DNA of 64,000 nucleotides from Streptomyces sp. NBC_00443 (GTDB taxonomy: Bacteria; Actinomycetota; Actinomycetes; Streptomycetales; Streptomycetaceae), in NCBI RefSeq assembly GCF_036014175.1, contig NZ_CP107917.1:3162001-3226000 (forward strand), given 5' to 3'. The notes beneath the pieces are model-generated. The model was not told the DNA's origin. It saw only the letters and a program-made list of their open reading frames with translations, and did no database searches. The translations under genes were made by a program, and so were the position numbers. Positions 50,664 through 59,349 of this stretch are shown piece after piece (position 1 is the stretch's first letter; every line of letters begins with the position of its first letter).

Positions 50664-52778
50664 ATGACGACCGAGCCTGTGTCCTTCCCCCGACGGCACG
50701 CCCGCACCCAGAGGTTCACCTTCGGCGCACCGCGCGCCTTCACGGTGGCGCCCGACGGTTCCCGTGCCGTGTTCCTGCGCTCCACCTCCGGGACGGATCC
50801 GGCGAGTTCGCTGTGGGTGCTCGACACGACGGACGGCGGGGAGCGCGTGGCGGCCGACCCGCGCGCCCTCCTGGGTGGCACCTCGGAGGACCTCTCGCCC
50901 GAGGAGCGGGCACGCCGCGAGCGCAGCCGAGAGGGCGGCGCCGGCATCGTCTCCCACGCCACCGACACGGCCGTCGAGTTGGCGTCTTTTGCCTTGTCAG
51001 GGCGGCTTTTCACGGCCGAACTGCGGGCCGGTACGGCACGTGAACTCCCGGTCCCCGGGCCGGTGATCGACCCGCGCCCCTCCCCCGACGGACGGCACAT
51101 CGCGTACGTCACGCAGGGTGCCCTGCGGGTGGTGGGCGCCGAGGGCGAGGGCGACCGTGCGCTCGCCGAGCCGGAGTGGGACGGTGTGACCTACGGCCTC
51201 GCGGAGTTCATCGCCGCCGAGGAGATGGGGCGCTACCGGGGCTTTTGGTGGGGTCCGGAGTCGGACCTGCTGCTGGTGGCGCGGGCGGACGACACGCCGG
51301 TGCGCCGGTGGTGGATCTCCGATCCGGCACGTCCGGAGCGCGAGCCGCAGCGGGTGGCGTATCCGGCGGCGGGAACGCCGAACGCGGACGTGCGGCTGTT
51401 CGTGATCGGCCTGGACGGGGTGCGTACGGAGGTCTCGTGGGACCGGGCGCGGTACCCGTATCTGGCGCGAGTGCACTGGTCAGCGGCGGGTGCCCCGCTG
51501 CTGCTCGTACAGGCGCGCGACCAGCGCAGCCAGCTGTTCCTGGCCGTGAACCCGGCGACGGGGGCGACCCGGATGGTGCACGCGGACGAAGATCCACAAT
51601 GGCTGGATCTTTTCCCTGGCGTGCCCTGCTGGAGCCCGTCAGGACACCTCGTGCGCATCGCCGACGAGGGCGGCGCGCGGGTCCTCACCGTGGGCGAACG
51701 CCCGTTGACCGGACCGCAGTTGCACGTCCGCGCGGTGCTGGACGTCACCTCGGACGACGTGCTGATCTCGGCGTCGGCGGGCGAGGCCGCGGCCGTTCCC
51801 GAGATCGGCGAAGTGCACGTGTACCGGGTGAACGAGCTCGGCATGGAGCGCGTTTCACAGGAGCCGGGCGTGCACTCGGCGGTTCGCGCCGGGGGCGTGA
51901 CGGTACTGGCCTCCCACACCCTTGACCGGCCCGGGGCTCAGGTCCAGGTGCTGCGGGACGGGAAGCCGACGGCGACGGTCCGGTCGTATGCCGAAGATCC
52001 CGGTTTGACCCCGCGCGTGACCCTCACCGAAGGGGGCGCACGCCGCATCCCGTGCGCCGTGCTTATGCCTCGGGACTACGCCGGTGACACCCCGCTGCCG
52101 GTCTTGCTGGATCCCTACGGTGGTCCGCACGCCTCCCGGGTGGTCGCCGCGCACAACGCGCACCTCACCTCGCAGTGGTTCGCCGACCAGGGGTTCGCGG
52201 TGATCGTCGCGGACGGGCGCGGTACGCCGGGGCGCTCGCCCGCGTGGGAGAAGGCCGTCAAGGACGACATCGCGGCGATCGTGGTGCAGGACCAGGTCGA
52301 CGCGCTGCACGCGCTCGCCGAGCGGTTCCCGCTCGATCTGACCCGCGTGGCCATCCGGGGCTGGTCCTTCGGCGGCTACCTGGCGGGGCTCGCCGCGCTG
52401 CGCCGCCCGGACGTCTTCCACGCGGCGGTGGTCGGCGCACCGGTCACGGATCTGCGCCTGTACGACACCCACTACCAGGAGCGGTACGTCGGACATCCCG
52501 ACGAGCAGCCGGAGGTCTACCGCCGCAACTCGCTGATCGACGACGCGGGCCTGGTGGATCCGGCCGAACCGCACCGCCCGATGATGATCGTCCACGGCCT
52601 CGCGGACGACAACGTGGTCGTCGCCCACTCCCTGCGCCTGTCCTCGGCCCTGCTCGCCGCGGGCCGTCCGCACGAGGTGCTGCCGCTGTCCGGCGTCACG
52701 CACATGACCCCGCAGGAAGCAGTCGCGGAGAACCTGCTGCTGCTTCAGCTGGACTTCCTGCAGCGGTCGCTGACATAG
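50664..52778 (+). CDS. S9 family prolyl oligopeptidase (DPP IV-like)
   Basis: The 704-residue enzyme has an N-terminal DPP IV-type beta-propeller (about 40-440) and a C-terminal alpha/beta hydrolase domain with the nucleophile elbow RGWSFGGYLAG, the acid in HGLADDNVVV and His in GVTHMT; LDPYGGPHASRVV forms the oxyanion side. An EE motif typical of DPP IV (FIAAEEMGRYRGFWW) is present, consistent with cleavage of N-terminal dipeptides after Pro or Ala. No signal peptide is seen, so it is probably cytoplasmic. ATG 50664 follows TATGGT (50652-50657) by 6 nt, a leaderless start. Confidence 0.93.
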   Translation: MTTEPVSFPRRHARTQRFTFGAPRAFTVAPDGSRAVFLRSTSGTDPASSLWVLDTTDGGERVAADPRALLGGTSEDLSPEERARRERSREGGAGIVSHATDTAVELASFALSGRLFTAELRAGTARELPVPGPVIDPRPSPDGRHIAYVTQGALRVVGAEGEGDRALAEPEWDGVTYGLAEFIAAEEMGRYRGFWWGPESDLLLVARADDTPVRRWWISDPARPEREPQRVAYPAAGTPNADVRLFVIGLDGVRTEVSWDRARYPYLARVHWSAAGAPLLLVQARDQRSQLFLAVNPATGATRMVHADEDPQWLDLFPGVPCWSPSGHLVRIADEGGARVLTVGERPLTGPQLHVRAVLDVTSDDVLISASAGEAAAVPEIGEVHVYRVNELGMERVSQEPGVHSAVRAGGVTVLASHTLDRPGAQVQVLRDGKPTATVRSYAEDPGLTPRVTLTEGGARRIPCAVLMPRDYAGDTPLPVLLDPYGGPHASRVVAAHNAHLTSQWFADQGFAVIVADGRGTPGRSPAWEKAVKDDIAAIVVQDQVDALHALAERFPLDLTRVAIRGWSFGGYLAGLAALRRPDVFHAAVVGAPVTDLRLYDTHYQERYVGHPDEQPEVYRRNSLIDDAGLVDPAEPHRPMMIVHGLADDNVVVAHSLRLSSALLAAGRPHEVLPLSGVTHMTPQEAVAENLLLLQLDFLQRSLT

Positions 52779-52885
52779 CGGTACAAAAGCGCCCGAACTG
52801 CGTTAACACGCAGGCAACTTCACCGAAGCGGTACCGATATACGGACGGTGGAGGCTGAACAGCGTACGGCCGTGCGGGTGCCGTA

Positions 52886-52921
52886 AACGGGCCGGGGTGC
52901 GCCATGTCACCCCGGCCCGTT
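52886..52921. terminator. Bidirectional hairpin terminator
   Basis: A 14-bp perfect stem (AACGGGCCGGGGTG and complement) with an 8-nt loop lies between the S9 peptidase and the convergent ABC ATPase gene. It overlaps the last codons of the ATPase gene. Confidence 0.83.
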
Positions 52922-53947
52922 GCCTTGCGCCGCCGCGAAATGGCACGCCGAGTCGTGCGCCTCGGGCCCGCTCGGGTCCCGCAGACGTGCCGGCACCGCG
53001 AGCGCCGGCACCTGCTCGGCGCAGCGTTCCTCCGCCTTCCAGCAGCGGGTGCGGAAGCGGCAGCCGGAGGGGACGTTCGTCGGGGACGGGACGTCGCCCG
53101 CGAGGATGATGCGTGCGCGGTGTGCACGGGCCTCCGGGTCGGGGACGGGGACCGCGGAGAGCAGCGCCTGGGTGTAGGGGTGCGTGGGGTGGTCGTAGAT
53201 CTCGGCGTCCCTGCCGATCTCCACGATCCGTCCGAGGTACATCACCCCGACCCGGTCGGAGATGTGCCGGACGATCGACAGGTCGTGGGCGATGAAGACG
53301 TAGGAGAGCTCGAACTCGTTCTGCAGGCGGTCCATCAGGTTGATGACCTGGGCCTGGACCGAGACGTCCAGCGCGGAGACGGGTTCGTCGGCGACGATGA
53401 CCTCCGGGCGCAGCGCCAGCCCCCGTGCGATGCCGATGCGCTGGCGCTGGCCGCCGGAGAACTGGTGCGGGTAGCGGTTGATGTACTCGGGGTTGAGGCC
53501 GACCACGTCCAGCAGGTCCCGCACCCGGCGGCGGCGGTCGCCCTTCGGAGCGACCTCGGGGTGGATGTCGTACGGCTCTCCGATGATGTCGCCCACCGTC
53601 ATGCGGGGGTTGAGGGAGGTGTACGGGTCCTGGAAGACCATCTGGATGTTGCGGCGTACGGCCTTCAGGGCGCGGCCGGACAGCCTGGTGATGTCCTCGC
53701 CCTTGTACTTGATCGAACCGGCCGTCGGCCGTTCCAGGTTGACCAGCATCCTGGCGACCGTCGACTTGCCGCAGCCGGACTCGCCGACGATGCCGAGGGT
53801 CTCGCCGCGGTGGAGGGTGAAGTCGACGCCGTCGACGGCCTTGACCGCGCCCACCTGTTTCTTGAAGAGGATGCCCCGGGTGAGCGGATAGTGCTTGACG
53901 AGCCCGCTGACCTCCAGAATCGGCTCGGCCGGTGAGGAACTAGCCAT
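52907..53947 (-). CDS. Oligopeptide/dipeptide ABC transporter ATP-binding protein, DppF type
   Basis: The 346-residue ATPase has Walker [10 protein letters not shown], a Q-loop [13 protein letters not shown], signature [12 protein letters not shown], Walker [14 protein letters not shown] and the C-terminal oligopeptide ABC extension with Cys-rich [15 protein letters not shown]. It energises peptide import with DppD. ATG 53947 overlaps the dppD stop by 8 bp. It is the last gene of the leftward SBP-dppB-dppC-dppD-dppF operon. Confidence 0.93.
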   Translation of the reverse strand: MASSSPAEPILEVSGLVKHYPLTRGILFKKQVGAVKAVDGVDFTLHRGETLGIVGESGCGKSTVARMLVNLERPTAGSIKYKGEDITRLSGRALKAVRRNIQMVFQDPYTSLNPRMTVGDIIGEPYDIHPEVAPKGDRRRRVRDLLDVVGLNPEYINRYPHQFSGGQRQRIGIARGLALRPEVIVADEPVSALDVSVQAQVINLMDRLQNEFELSYVFIAHDLSIVRHISDRVGVMYLGRIVEIGRDAEIYDHPTHPYTQALLSAVPVPDPEARAHRARIILAGDVPSPTNVPSGCRFRTRCWKAEERCAEQVPALAVPARLRDPSGPEAHDSACHFAAAQGNGPG

Positions 53948-54914
53948 CCAGGCACTCCCTCCAGAAGTGGCAGGCGCTGCCCCGTGCTTCGGAGACCTCG
54001 TACAGCTCGGGCACATCGGTGCGGCACAGGTCGCGGGCCATCGGGCAGCGGGGGTTGAAGGCGCAGCCCTGCGGGATGTTCATGAGGTTGGGGGGCAGGC
54101 CCTTGATGGCGTAGAGCTCCTGGCCCTTCTGGTCCAGGCGCGGGATCGACTCCAGCAGGCCCCTGGTGTACGGGTGGCCGGGCGCCTTGTAGATGTCGTG
54201 CACCGGCGCCGACTCCACGATGCGGCCGGCGTACATCACGGCGATCCGGTCCGCGACGTCCGCGACGACGCCGAGGTCGTGGGTGATGAGGATCAGGCCC
54301 ATGCGGTACTCGCGCTGGAGCTCCGCCAGCAGATCCATGACCTGGGCCTGGACGGTGACGTCCAGGGCGGTGGTGGGCTCGTCGGCGATGATGAGCGCGG
54401 GTTCGAGGGCGAGGGCCATCGCGATCATGATGCGCTGGCGCATGCCGCCGGAGAACTGGTGCGGGTACTGCTTGACGCGCTCGCGCGCGGCCGGGATGCG
54501 CACCCGGTCCATCAGCTCCACGGCCTTCGCCCGCGCGTCCTTCCTGGACATGCCGCGGTGCACCACGAACATCTCGCCGAGCTGGTCGCCGACGGTCAGT
54601 ACGGGGTTGAGCGACGACAGGGCGTCCTGGAAGATCATCGCCATCTCGGCGCCGCGGACCCTGCGCCGCTCCTCTTCCTTCAGCTTCAGCAGGTCCCGCC
54701 CCTGGAAGAGGATCTCGCCCCCGGTGATCCTCCCGGGCGGCATGTCGAGAATCCCCATCACCGCCTGCGCGGTCACCGACTTCCCGGACCCGGACTCCCC
54801 GAGCACGGCGAGCGTCTCCCCCGCGTCCACGCCGTAACTCACCCCGTTGACCGCCTTGGCAACCCCGTCCCGCGTCCGGAACTCCACCTGCAGATCACGC
54901 ACTTCGAGCAGCAT
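53940..54914 (-). CDS. Oligopeptide/dipeptide ABC transporter ATP-binding protein, DppD type
   Basis: The 324-residue ATPase has Walker [11 protein letters not shown], a Q-loop [13 protein letters not shown], signature [15 protein letters not shown], Walker [14 protein letters not shown] and the Cys-rich C-terminus [14 protein letters not shown]. It is the partner of DppF. ATG 54914 gives [14 protein letters not shown]. In most operons dppD follows dppC closely; here 315 bp intervene, part of which may encode a small membrane protein. Confidence 0.93.
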   Translation of the reverse strand: MLLEVRDLQVEFRTRDGVAKAVNGVSYGVDAGETLAVLGESGSGKSVTAQAVMGILDMPPGRITGGEILFQGRDLLKLKEEERRRVRGAEMAMIFQDALSSLNPVLTVGDQLGEMFVVHRGMSRKDARAKAVELMDRVRIPAARERVKQYPHQFSGGMRQRIMIAMALALEPALIIADEPTTALDVTVQAQVMDLLAELQREYRMGLILITHDLGVVADVADRIAVMYAGRIVESAPVHDIYKAPGHPYTRGLLESIPRLDQKGQELYAIKGLPPNLMNIPQGCAFNPRCPMARDLCRTDVPELYEVSEARGSACHFWRECLDG

Positions 54915-54923
54915 GCCGTCGGC

Positions 54924-55091
54924 TCACCTCACTTTCGGATGGGGGCGGCGGGGACCCAGGCAGACCCCGGGGGCGTCGCACACCGCGACGTCGAGCATGA
55001 CGGCGACCAGGACGGCGAGCACCAGGCGCCCGACGCGAGGTGACGCCCCGGCAGGTGGCCTGGGACCGCGGGCACCCCGCAGGTCCGCCAC
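54924..55091 (-). CDS. Candidate small membrane protein between dppC and dppD
   Basis: A frame ending in TGA at 54924, 9 bp before the dppD start, reads from GTG 55091 as MADLRGARGPRPPAGASPR, then the hydrophobic helix VGRLVLAVLVAVMLDVAV, then CDAPGVCLGPRRPHPKVR. Codons in the last 37 positions end almost all in G or C, a strong coding sign, and the hydrophobic segment is unlikely by chance. The start is uncertain, and the upstream part may be frameshifted: another frame from 55222 is also G/C-ending but reads poorly. No known domain. Too short for standard ORF thresholds. Confidence 0.42.
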   Translation of the reverse strand: MADLRGARGPRPPAGASPRVGRLVLAVLVAVMLDVAVCDAPGVCLGPRRPHPKVR

Positions 55092-55229
55092 CGGCCGAGC
55101 ACGGTCGGCACCACGCCCCCGGGCGGGCCGCAGGCCGACGCCGCGTCGCCCTCTCGGCCCCGGCCCCGGGCACTGCGCAGCTCGCGTTGCCGCCCCGTGA
55201 CCTCCCTCGTCGCCACCGCCACCGCCCCC

Positions 55230-56198
55230 TCACCTCAGCTTCGGGTCGAGGGCGTCGCGGACTGCGTCGCCCAGCATGATGAAGGCCAGGACCGTGACGG
55301 CGAGGGCGCCGGAGGGCCACAGGAGGGCGTGGGGGGCGTTGCGGATGTAGGGGGAGGCGGCCGAGATGTCGATGCCCCAGGAGACGCTCGGGGGTTTCAG
55401 GCCGACCCCCAGATAGGACAGGGTCGCCTCCAGGGCGATGTACGTACCCAGGGCGATGGTCGCGACCACGATCACCGGGGCGATGGCGTTGGGCGCGATG
55501 TGGCGCAGGAGGATGCGGGAGTTGGAGGCGCCGAGGGCGCGGGCGGCCTGGACGTAGTCGTGCTGTTTGGCGGTGATGACGGCGCCGCGCGCGATGCGGG
55601 AGATCTGCGGCCAGCCGAGCAGCACGATGAAGCCGATGACCGGCCAGATGGAGTTGGCGGTGACCACGGACAGCAGGACCAGGCCACCGAGGATCACCGG
55701 GATGGCGAAGAAGACGTCGGTGATGCGGGAGAGGAACGAGTCCCACAGGCCGCCGAAGAAGCCCGCCAGCGCCCCCAGCACCGAGCCGAGGACCGCGACC
55801 CCGAGCGTGGCGCATACGCCGACCGCGACGGACGTACGGGCGCCGTAGACCGTGCGCGTGTAGACGTCGCACCCCTGGCCGTCGTAGCCGAAGGGATGGC
55901 CGGGCGCGGAGCCCTGCTGGGCCTTGGCGAGGTCGCACGTGAGGGGGCTGCCGGAGGCGATCGCCGAGGGCCACAGGGAGATGAAGAGCAAGAAGAGGAT
56001 GATCAGGCCCGAGACGATGAAGACGGGGTTGCGGCGCAGGTCCTGACAGGCGTCGGACCAGAGGCTGCGCGGACGTTCGTCCGCCGCGGCCTCCGACAGC
56101 TGCGGCCCCGGCGGTCCCGTGCCCTGCGGACCCCGCGGTGCCGGCCCGACCGGCGGCCGCGGCTCCAGCGTCTGCGCCTCGCCCGCGGCCAGCTCCAT
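55230..56198 (-). CDS. Oligopeptide/dipeptide ABC transporter permease, DppC type
   Basis: The 322-residue permease has the DppC layout: a Pro-rich N-terminus, helix 1 PVFIVSGLIILFLLFISLWP, the loop GYDGQGCDVYTRTVYGAR, then the five-helix core with the EAA-type coupling loop AARALGASNSRILLRHIAPN. ATG 56198 (MELAAGEAQ) opens the frame. The natural start may be ATG 56265, which overlaps the dppB stop and reads MPEQPFQPEGRSP as in related DppC proteins. That frame is shifted by one base relative to the rest, within the G/C run 56205-56235. Either an indel or a sequencing error has separated them. Confidence 0.88.
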   Translation of the reverse strand: MELAAGEAQTLEPRPPVGPAPRGPQGTGPPGPQLSEAAADERPRSLWSDACQDLRRNPVFIVSGLIILFLLFISLWPSAIASGSPLTCDLAKAQQGSAPGHPFGYDGQGCDVYTRTVYGARTSVAVGVCATLGVAVLGSVLGALAGFFGGLWDSFLSRITDVFFAIPVILGGLVLLSVVTANSIWPVIGFIVLLGWPQISRIARGAVITAKQHDYVQAARALGASNSRILLRHIAPNAIAPVIVVATIALGTYIALEATLSYLGVGLKPPSVSWGIDISAASPYIRNAPHALLWPSGALAVTVLAFIMLGDAVRDALDPKLR

Positions 56199-56257
56199 CG
56201 CACCGCCCGCGCCCCCGCGCCGCTGCCGGCGATCGCCCCTCGGGCTGGAACGGCTGC

Positions 56258-57181
56258 TCAGGCATAGCGGATCCTCGGGTCGAGTACGGCGTACAGCAGG
56301 TCGACGACCAGGTTGCAGGCGAGGAAGACGAGGACGAGGACCGTCACGAAGCCGACGACGGTCTGCGTGTTCTGGCGCAGGATGCCCTGGTAGAGCTGGT
56401 AGCCGACGCCGTGGATGTTGAAGATCCGCTCGGTGACGATCGCGCCGCCCATGAGGAAGCCGATGTCGGCGCCGACGAAGGTGACGACGGGGATGAGGGA
56501 GTTGCGGAGCAGATGCCGGGTGACCACCCGGTGCCTCGGCAGGCCCTTGGCGATCGCCGTACGGACGTAGTCGGAGCGCCGGTTCTCCGCGATCGAGGTG
56601 CGGGTCAGCCGGGTGACGTACGCGAGGGAGACCGAGGCGAGGACGAGGCCCGGGATGAGCAGCTCGCCGAAGGGGGCCGATGAGGAGACCGACGGGCGGA
56701 TCCAGCCCCACTCCACGCCGAGCAGCAGCTGGAGCAGCAGGCCGGTGACGAAGGTGGGGACGGAGATCACGACGAGGGTCAGGAGCAGGACACCGGAGTC
56801 GACGGGGCGGCCCCGCTGCAGACCCGTGACGACGCCCAGCGTGACGCCGATGAGGACCTCGAAGAGGACCGCGACGATCGTGAGCCGGATGGTGACCGGG
56901 AAGGCGGTCGACATCAGCTCGGTGACTTCCTGGCCGTTGAACGCCGTACCGAAGTCTCCGGTGAAGACGTTCCCCATATAGGTCAGGTACTGCTGCCACA
57001 CGGGCTTGTCGAGGCCGAACTCCTTCCTCAGCTGAGCCGCCGTCGCCGCGTCGCACTGCCGGTCGCCGCACAGGCCCGCGACGGGGTCCCCCATCACGTT
57101 GACCATGAGGAAGATCAGCAGGGTGGCCCCGATGAACACCGGGACCATCTGCACCAGGCGCCGGACGACGTACCGCCCCAT
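56258..57181 (-). CDS. Oligopeptide/dipeptide ABC transporter permease, DppB type
   Basis: The 307-residue permease begins MGRYVVRRLVQMVPVFIGAT, the DppB hallmark. It has a periplasmic loop with LRKEFGLDKPVWQQYLTYMG, six membrane helices and the EAA-type coupling loop VRTAIAKGLPRHRVVTRHLLRN, ending LYAVLDPRIRYA. It begins 7 bp after the substrate-binding protein gene and its stop overlaps the potential dppC start. It forms the channel with DppC. Confidence 0.93.
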   Translation of the reverse strand: MGRYVVRRLVQMVPVFIGATLLIFLMVNVMGDPVAGLCGDRQCDAATAAQLRKEFGLDKPVWQQYLTYMGNVFTGDFGTAFNGQEVTELMSTAFPVTIRLTIVAVLFEVLIGVTLGVVTGLQRGRPVDSGVLLLTLVVISVPTFVTGLLLQLLLGVEWGWIRPSVSSSAPFGELLIPGLVLASVSLAYVTRLTRTSIAENRRSDYVRTAIAKGLPRHRVVTRHLLRNSLIPVVTFVGADIGFLMGGAIVTERIFNIHGVGYQLYQGILRQNTQTVVGFVTVLVLVFLACNLVVDLLYAVLDPRIRYA

Positions 57182-57188
57182 GACGGGC

Positions 57189-58811
57189 TCAGCCGACCTT
57201 GATCTCGTTGTAGACGGGGACGCTGAACGGGTTGAGGGCCACGTTCGACAGCCGCTGCGACCAGCCGGCGCTGCCGTTCTGGTACCAGAGCGGGATGGCC
57301 GCCATGTTGTCCCGGACGACCGCCTCGGCCTTCTGGAACATCTCCACGGCCCGTGCGGGGTCGGTCTCGGCGTTCGCCTCGTCGACGAGCTTGTCGAACT
57401 CCTCGTTGGACCACTTGCCGTCGTTGGAGGAGGCGTTGGTGTAGTAGAGCGGCTGGAGGAAGTTCTGGGGCAGCGGGTAGTCCATCTGCCAGCCCGCCCG
57501 GAAGGGGCCGGAGAGCTTCTGGGTCGTGCTCTTGCTGCGGAAGTCGGCGAAGGTGCCGATCGGGTTGCCGACGCAGGCCCGGTCGTTGCCCAGGGCGTTG
57601 TTGATGGAGTTGCAGACGGCGTCCACCCACAGCTTGTGGGAGCCGGTGTCCGCGTTGTACGTGATCTTCACCTGCCCGCCTGGCAGCCCGCCGCCCTCCT
57701 CGATCAGCTTCTTCGCCGCGGCCGCGTCGTACTGGCACCACTCACCGCACAGCCCCGCCTTGTAACCGCCCTCCGCGCCCAGGACGGGTGAGGTCCAGTC
57801 GGTCGCGGGCGTGCGGGTCCCCTGGAAGATGGTCTTGGTGATCTGCTCGCGGTCGATCGCCCGGGACAGCCCCTTGCGGACCTTGACCGAGCCGGGCTTG
57901 TTCCAGGCCTTGTCGTAGTGGGGGAAGGCCAGGGTCTGGATGATGCCGGCCGGGGTGTTGAGGTAGCGGTCGCCGAGGTCGCTGCGGACGTTCTTCAGCT
58001 GCTGGGCCGGTACGTCGTCGACGAGGTCGAGGTTGCCGGCCATCAGGTCGGTGTAGGCCGTGTTGTTGTCCGTGTAGACCTTGAGGGTGACGCCACCGTT
58101 CTGGGCCGCGTCCGGACCCGGGTACGCGTCCCACCTCGTGAGGCTCATCTCGGAGCCCTTGGTGTACGACTGCACGGTGTACGGACCGTTGCCGACGGGC
58201 TTGGCGAGCCAGCCTGCGTGGTCGTCGTAGAAGGCACGCGGCAGCGGGACGAAGGCGTTGTAGCCGAGGGTGTCGGGGAAGCCGGAGAACTTCTGGCTGA
58301 GCCGGACGGTGAACGTCCTGTCGTCGACCGCCTTCAGCCCGGACATGGTGTCGGCGCTCTGCTCGCCCTTGACCGGGTGGACCTTGTCGTAGCCGTCGAT
58401 GTAGCTGAAGAAGTAGGCGTTCTTCTGGTTGTTCCTCAGGCTCGCCCCGTAGTTCCAGGCGTCCACGAAGGACTTGGCGGTGACCTTCTCGCCGTCGCTG
58501 AAGGTCCAGCCGTCCTTGACGGTGATCGTGTAGGTGCGCGAGTCGGTGGTCTCGATCCGCTCGGCGAGCATGTCCTCGGCCTCGCCGGTCTTCGGGTTGT
58601 ACTGCTTCAGACCCCGGAAGATCATGGAGAGCACCTTGCCGCCCTGCACCTCATTGGTGTTGGCCGGCTCCAGCGGGTTCTGCGGATCGGTCCACGACGA
58701 GCTCAGCGCCTCGCCGCCGGCTCCGCTGTCACCCCCGCCTCCACAGGCCGTCGCCACGAGCGCGACCGCCATCGCACATGCGGCCTGTCTGGCGAACGTG
58801 GCTCCACGCAT
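57189..58811 (-). CDS. ABC transporter substrate-binding lipoprotein, family 5
   Basis: The 540-residue SBP family 5 lipoprotein has a signal peptide with lipobox VATAC (Cys about 23, followed by GGGG). It shows SMIFRGLKQYNPKTGE, YTITVKDGWTFSDGE, PVGNGPYTVQSY, VRKGLSRAIDREQI and WQMDYPLPQNFLQPLYYT. Many relatives bind dipeptides or oligopeptides. ATG 58811 follows AGAGGAGG. It is the first gene of the leftward transporter operon and faces the BldK-like operon across a 538-bp region. Confidence 0.93.
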   Translation of the reverse strand: MRGATFARQAACAMAVALVATACGGGGDSGAGGEALSSSWTDPQNPLEPANTNEVQGGKVLSMIFRGLKQYNPKTGEAEDMLAERIETTDSRTYTITVKDGWTFSDGEKVTAKSFVDAWNYGASLRNNQKNAYFFSYIDGYDKVHPVKGEQSADTMSGLKAVDDRTFTVRLSQKFSGFPDTLGYNAFVPLPRAFYDDHAGWLAKPVGNGPYTVQSYTKGSEMSLTRWDAYPGPDAAQNGGVTLKVYTDNNTAYTDLMAGNLDLVDDVPAQQLKNVRSDLGDRYLNTPAGIIQTLAFPHYDKAWNKPGSVKVRKGLSRAIDREQITKTIFQGTRTPATDWTSPVLGAEGGYKAGLCGEWCQYDAAAAKKLIEEGGGLPGGQVKITYNADTGSHKLWVDAVCNSINNALGNDRACVGNPIGTFADFRSKSTTQKLSGPFRAGWQMDYPLPQNFLQPLYYTNASSNDGKWSNEEFDKLVDEANAETDPARAVEMFQKAEAVVRDNMAAIPLWYQNGSAGWSQRLSNVALNPFSVPVYNEIKVG

Positions 58812-58950
58812 GGAGTGCCTCCTCTGGTACTGATCCGTTACGGGCCAATATCAAGCGAAAGGGCGCATATCGCACACGGACTCCGGCCAATGGAGCAACA
58901 GACCGTCCGGATGCCGGAGCGCGGACCCCTCCCGCGAGGCACCCGCGAGG

Positions 58951-58997
58951 GTCCGTTTCGTCGCCCTCGCGACGTCCTCGCGGGCGACGAAACGGAC
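58951..58997. terminator. Strong hairpin in the divergent region
   Basis: Arms GTCCGTTTCGTCGCCC (58951-58966) and its exact complement (58982-58997) form a 16-bp stem around a 15-nt loop. The loop has an internal CGCGA/TCGCG pairing. On the + strand TTCTTTC follows. It could block read-through between the two operons or act as an RNA or DNA regulatory structure. Confidence 0.7.
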
Positions 58998-59273
58998 TTC
59001 TTTCATCCGCCCCAATGGATCTTCGATGTATGACGCAATGGATCTCCACCATCCGATGCCGAACCGTTGGATTACGACCGCTGGATGTACACATTTCGGT
59101 ACTGGAGAGTCCGCATATCGAACTCGTTGCCCGATTGGTCCAATTGGTCCAAGTCAAGGCACAACTCAATCACGTTGCGCTACCCGCGTAGCTACGGAAT
59201 GGTCAAGACAGAGTAAAGAACGTAAAGAGAAAACCAAGTCAGCCGAGAATTTATTGACCTTGAATGAATTGCG

Positions 59274-59302
59274 TTGAAAAAGTCCGGCGTAGCCCGTAGG
59301 GG
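59274..59302 (+). promoter_or_regulatory. Promoter of the BldK-like operon
   Basis: TTGAAA (59274-59279), a 17-bp spacer and TAGGGG (59297-59302) form a plausible vegetative promoter about 48 bp before the first gene. The tandem ATTGGTCCA repeat lies about 125 bp upstream of the -35 box and may bind an activator. Confidence 0.5.
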
Positions 59303-59349
59303 AGCGTGCCCTGCGGAGTCATCAGACCCTCCCTTGGGCCAGGAGCACC

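Larger units (their letters stand above)
58812..59349. other. Divergent control region of two oligopeptide transporters
   Basis: The 538-bp gap holds no convincing gene. Its right half (about 59000-59280) is visibly AT-richer than the rest of the window. It contains a very strong hairpin (58951-58997), a near-palindromic direct repeat ATTGGTCCA twice (59134-59151) and a promoter for the rightward operon (59274-59302). A frame open from 59026 to 59277 has poor codon bias and no ribosome site and is rejected as a gene. Confidence 0.65.

Noticed and set aside
54929..55222. A 97-codon minus-strand frame between dppC and dppD
   Set aside because: It has G/C-ending codons but reads without a coherent fold; the overlapping frame ending at 54924 has a clear membrane helix and better fits an operon gene.
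54895..56265. A 456-codon frame on the minus strand over dppC
   Set aside because: Only its first dozen codons resemble a DppC N-terminus; the rest is the out-of-frame shadow of dppC.
59026..59277. An 83-codon + strand frame in the divergent transporter region
   Set aside because: AT-rich codons unlike the neighbours, no ribosome site, and overlap with repeats and promoter elements.
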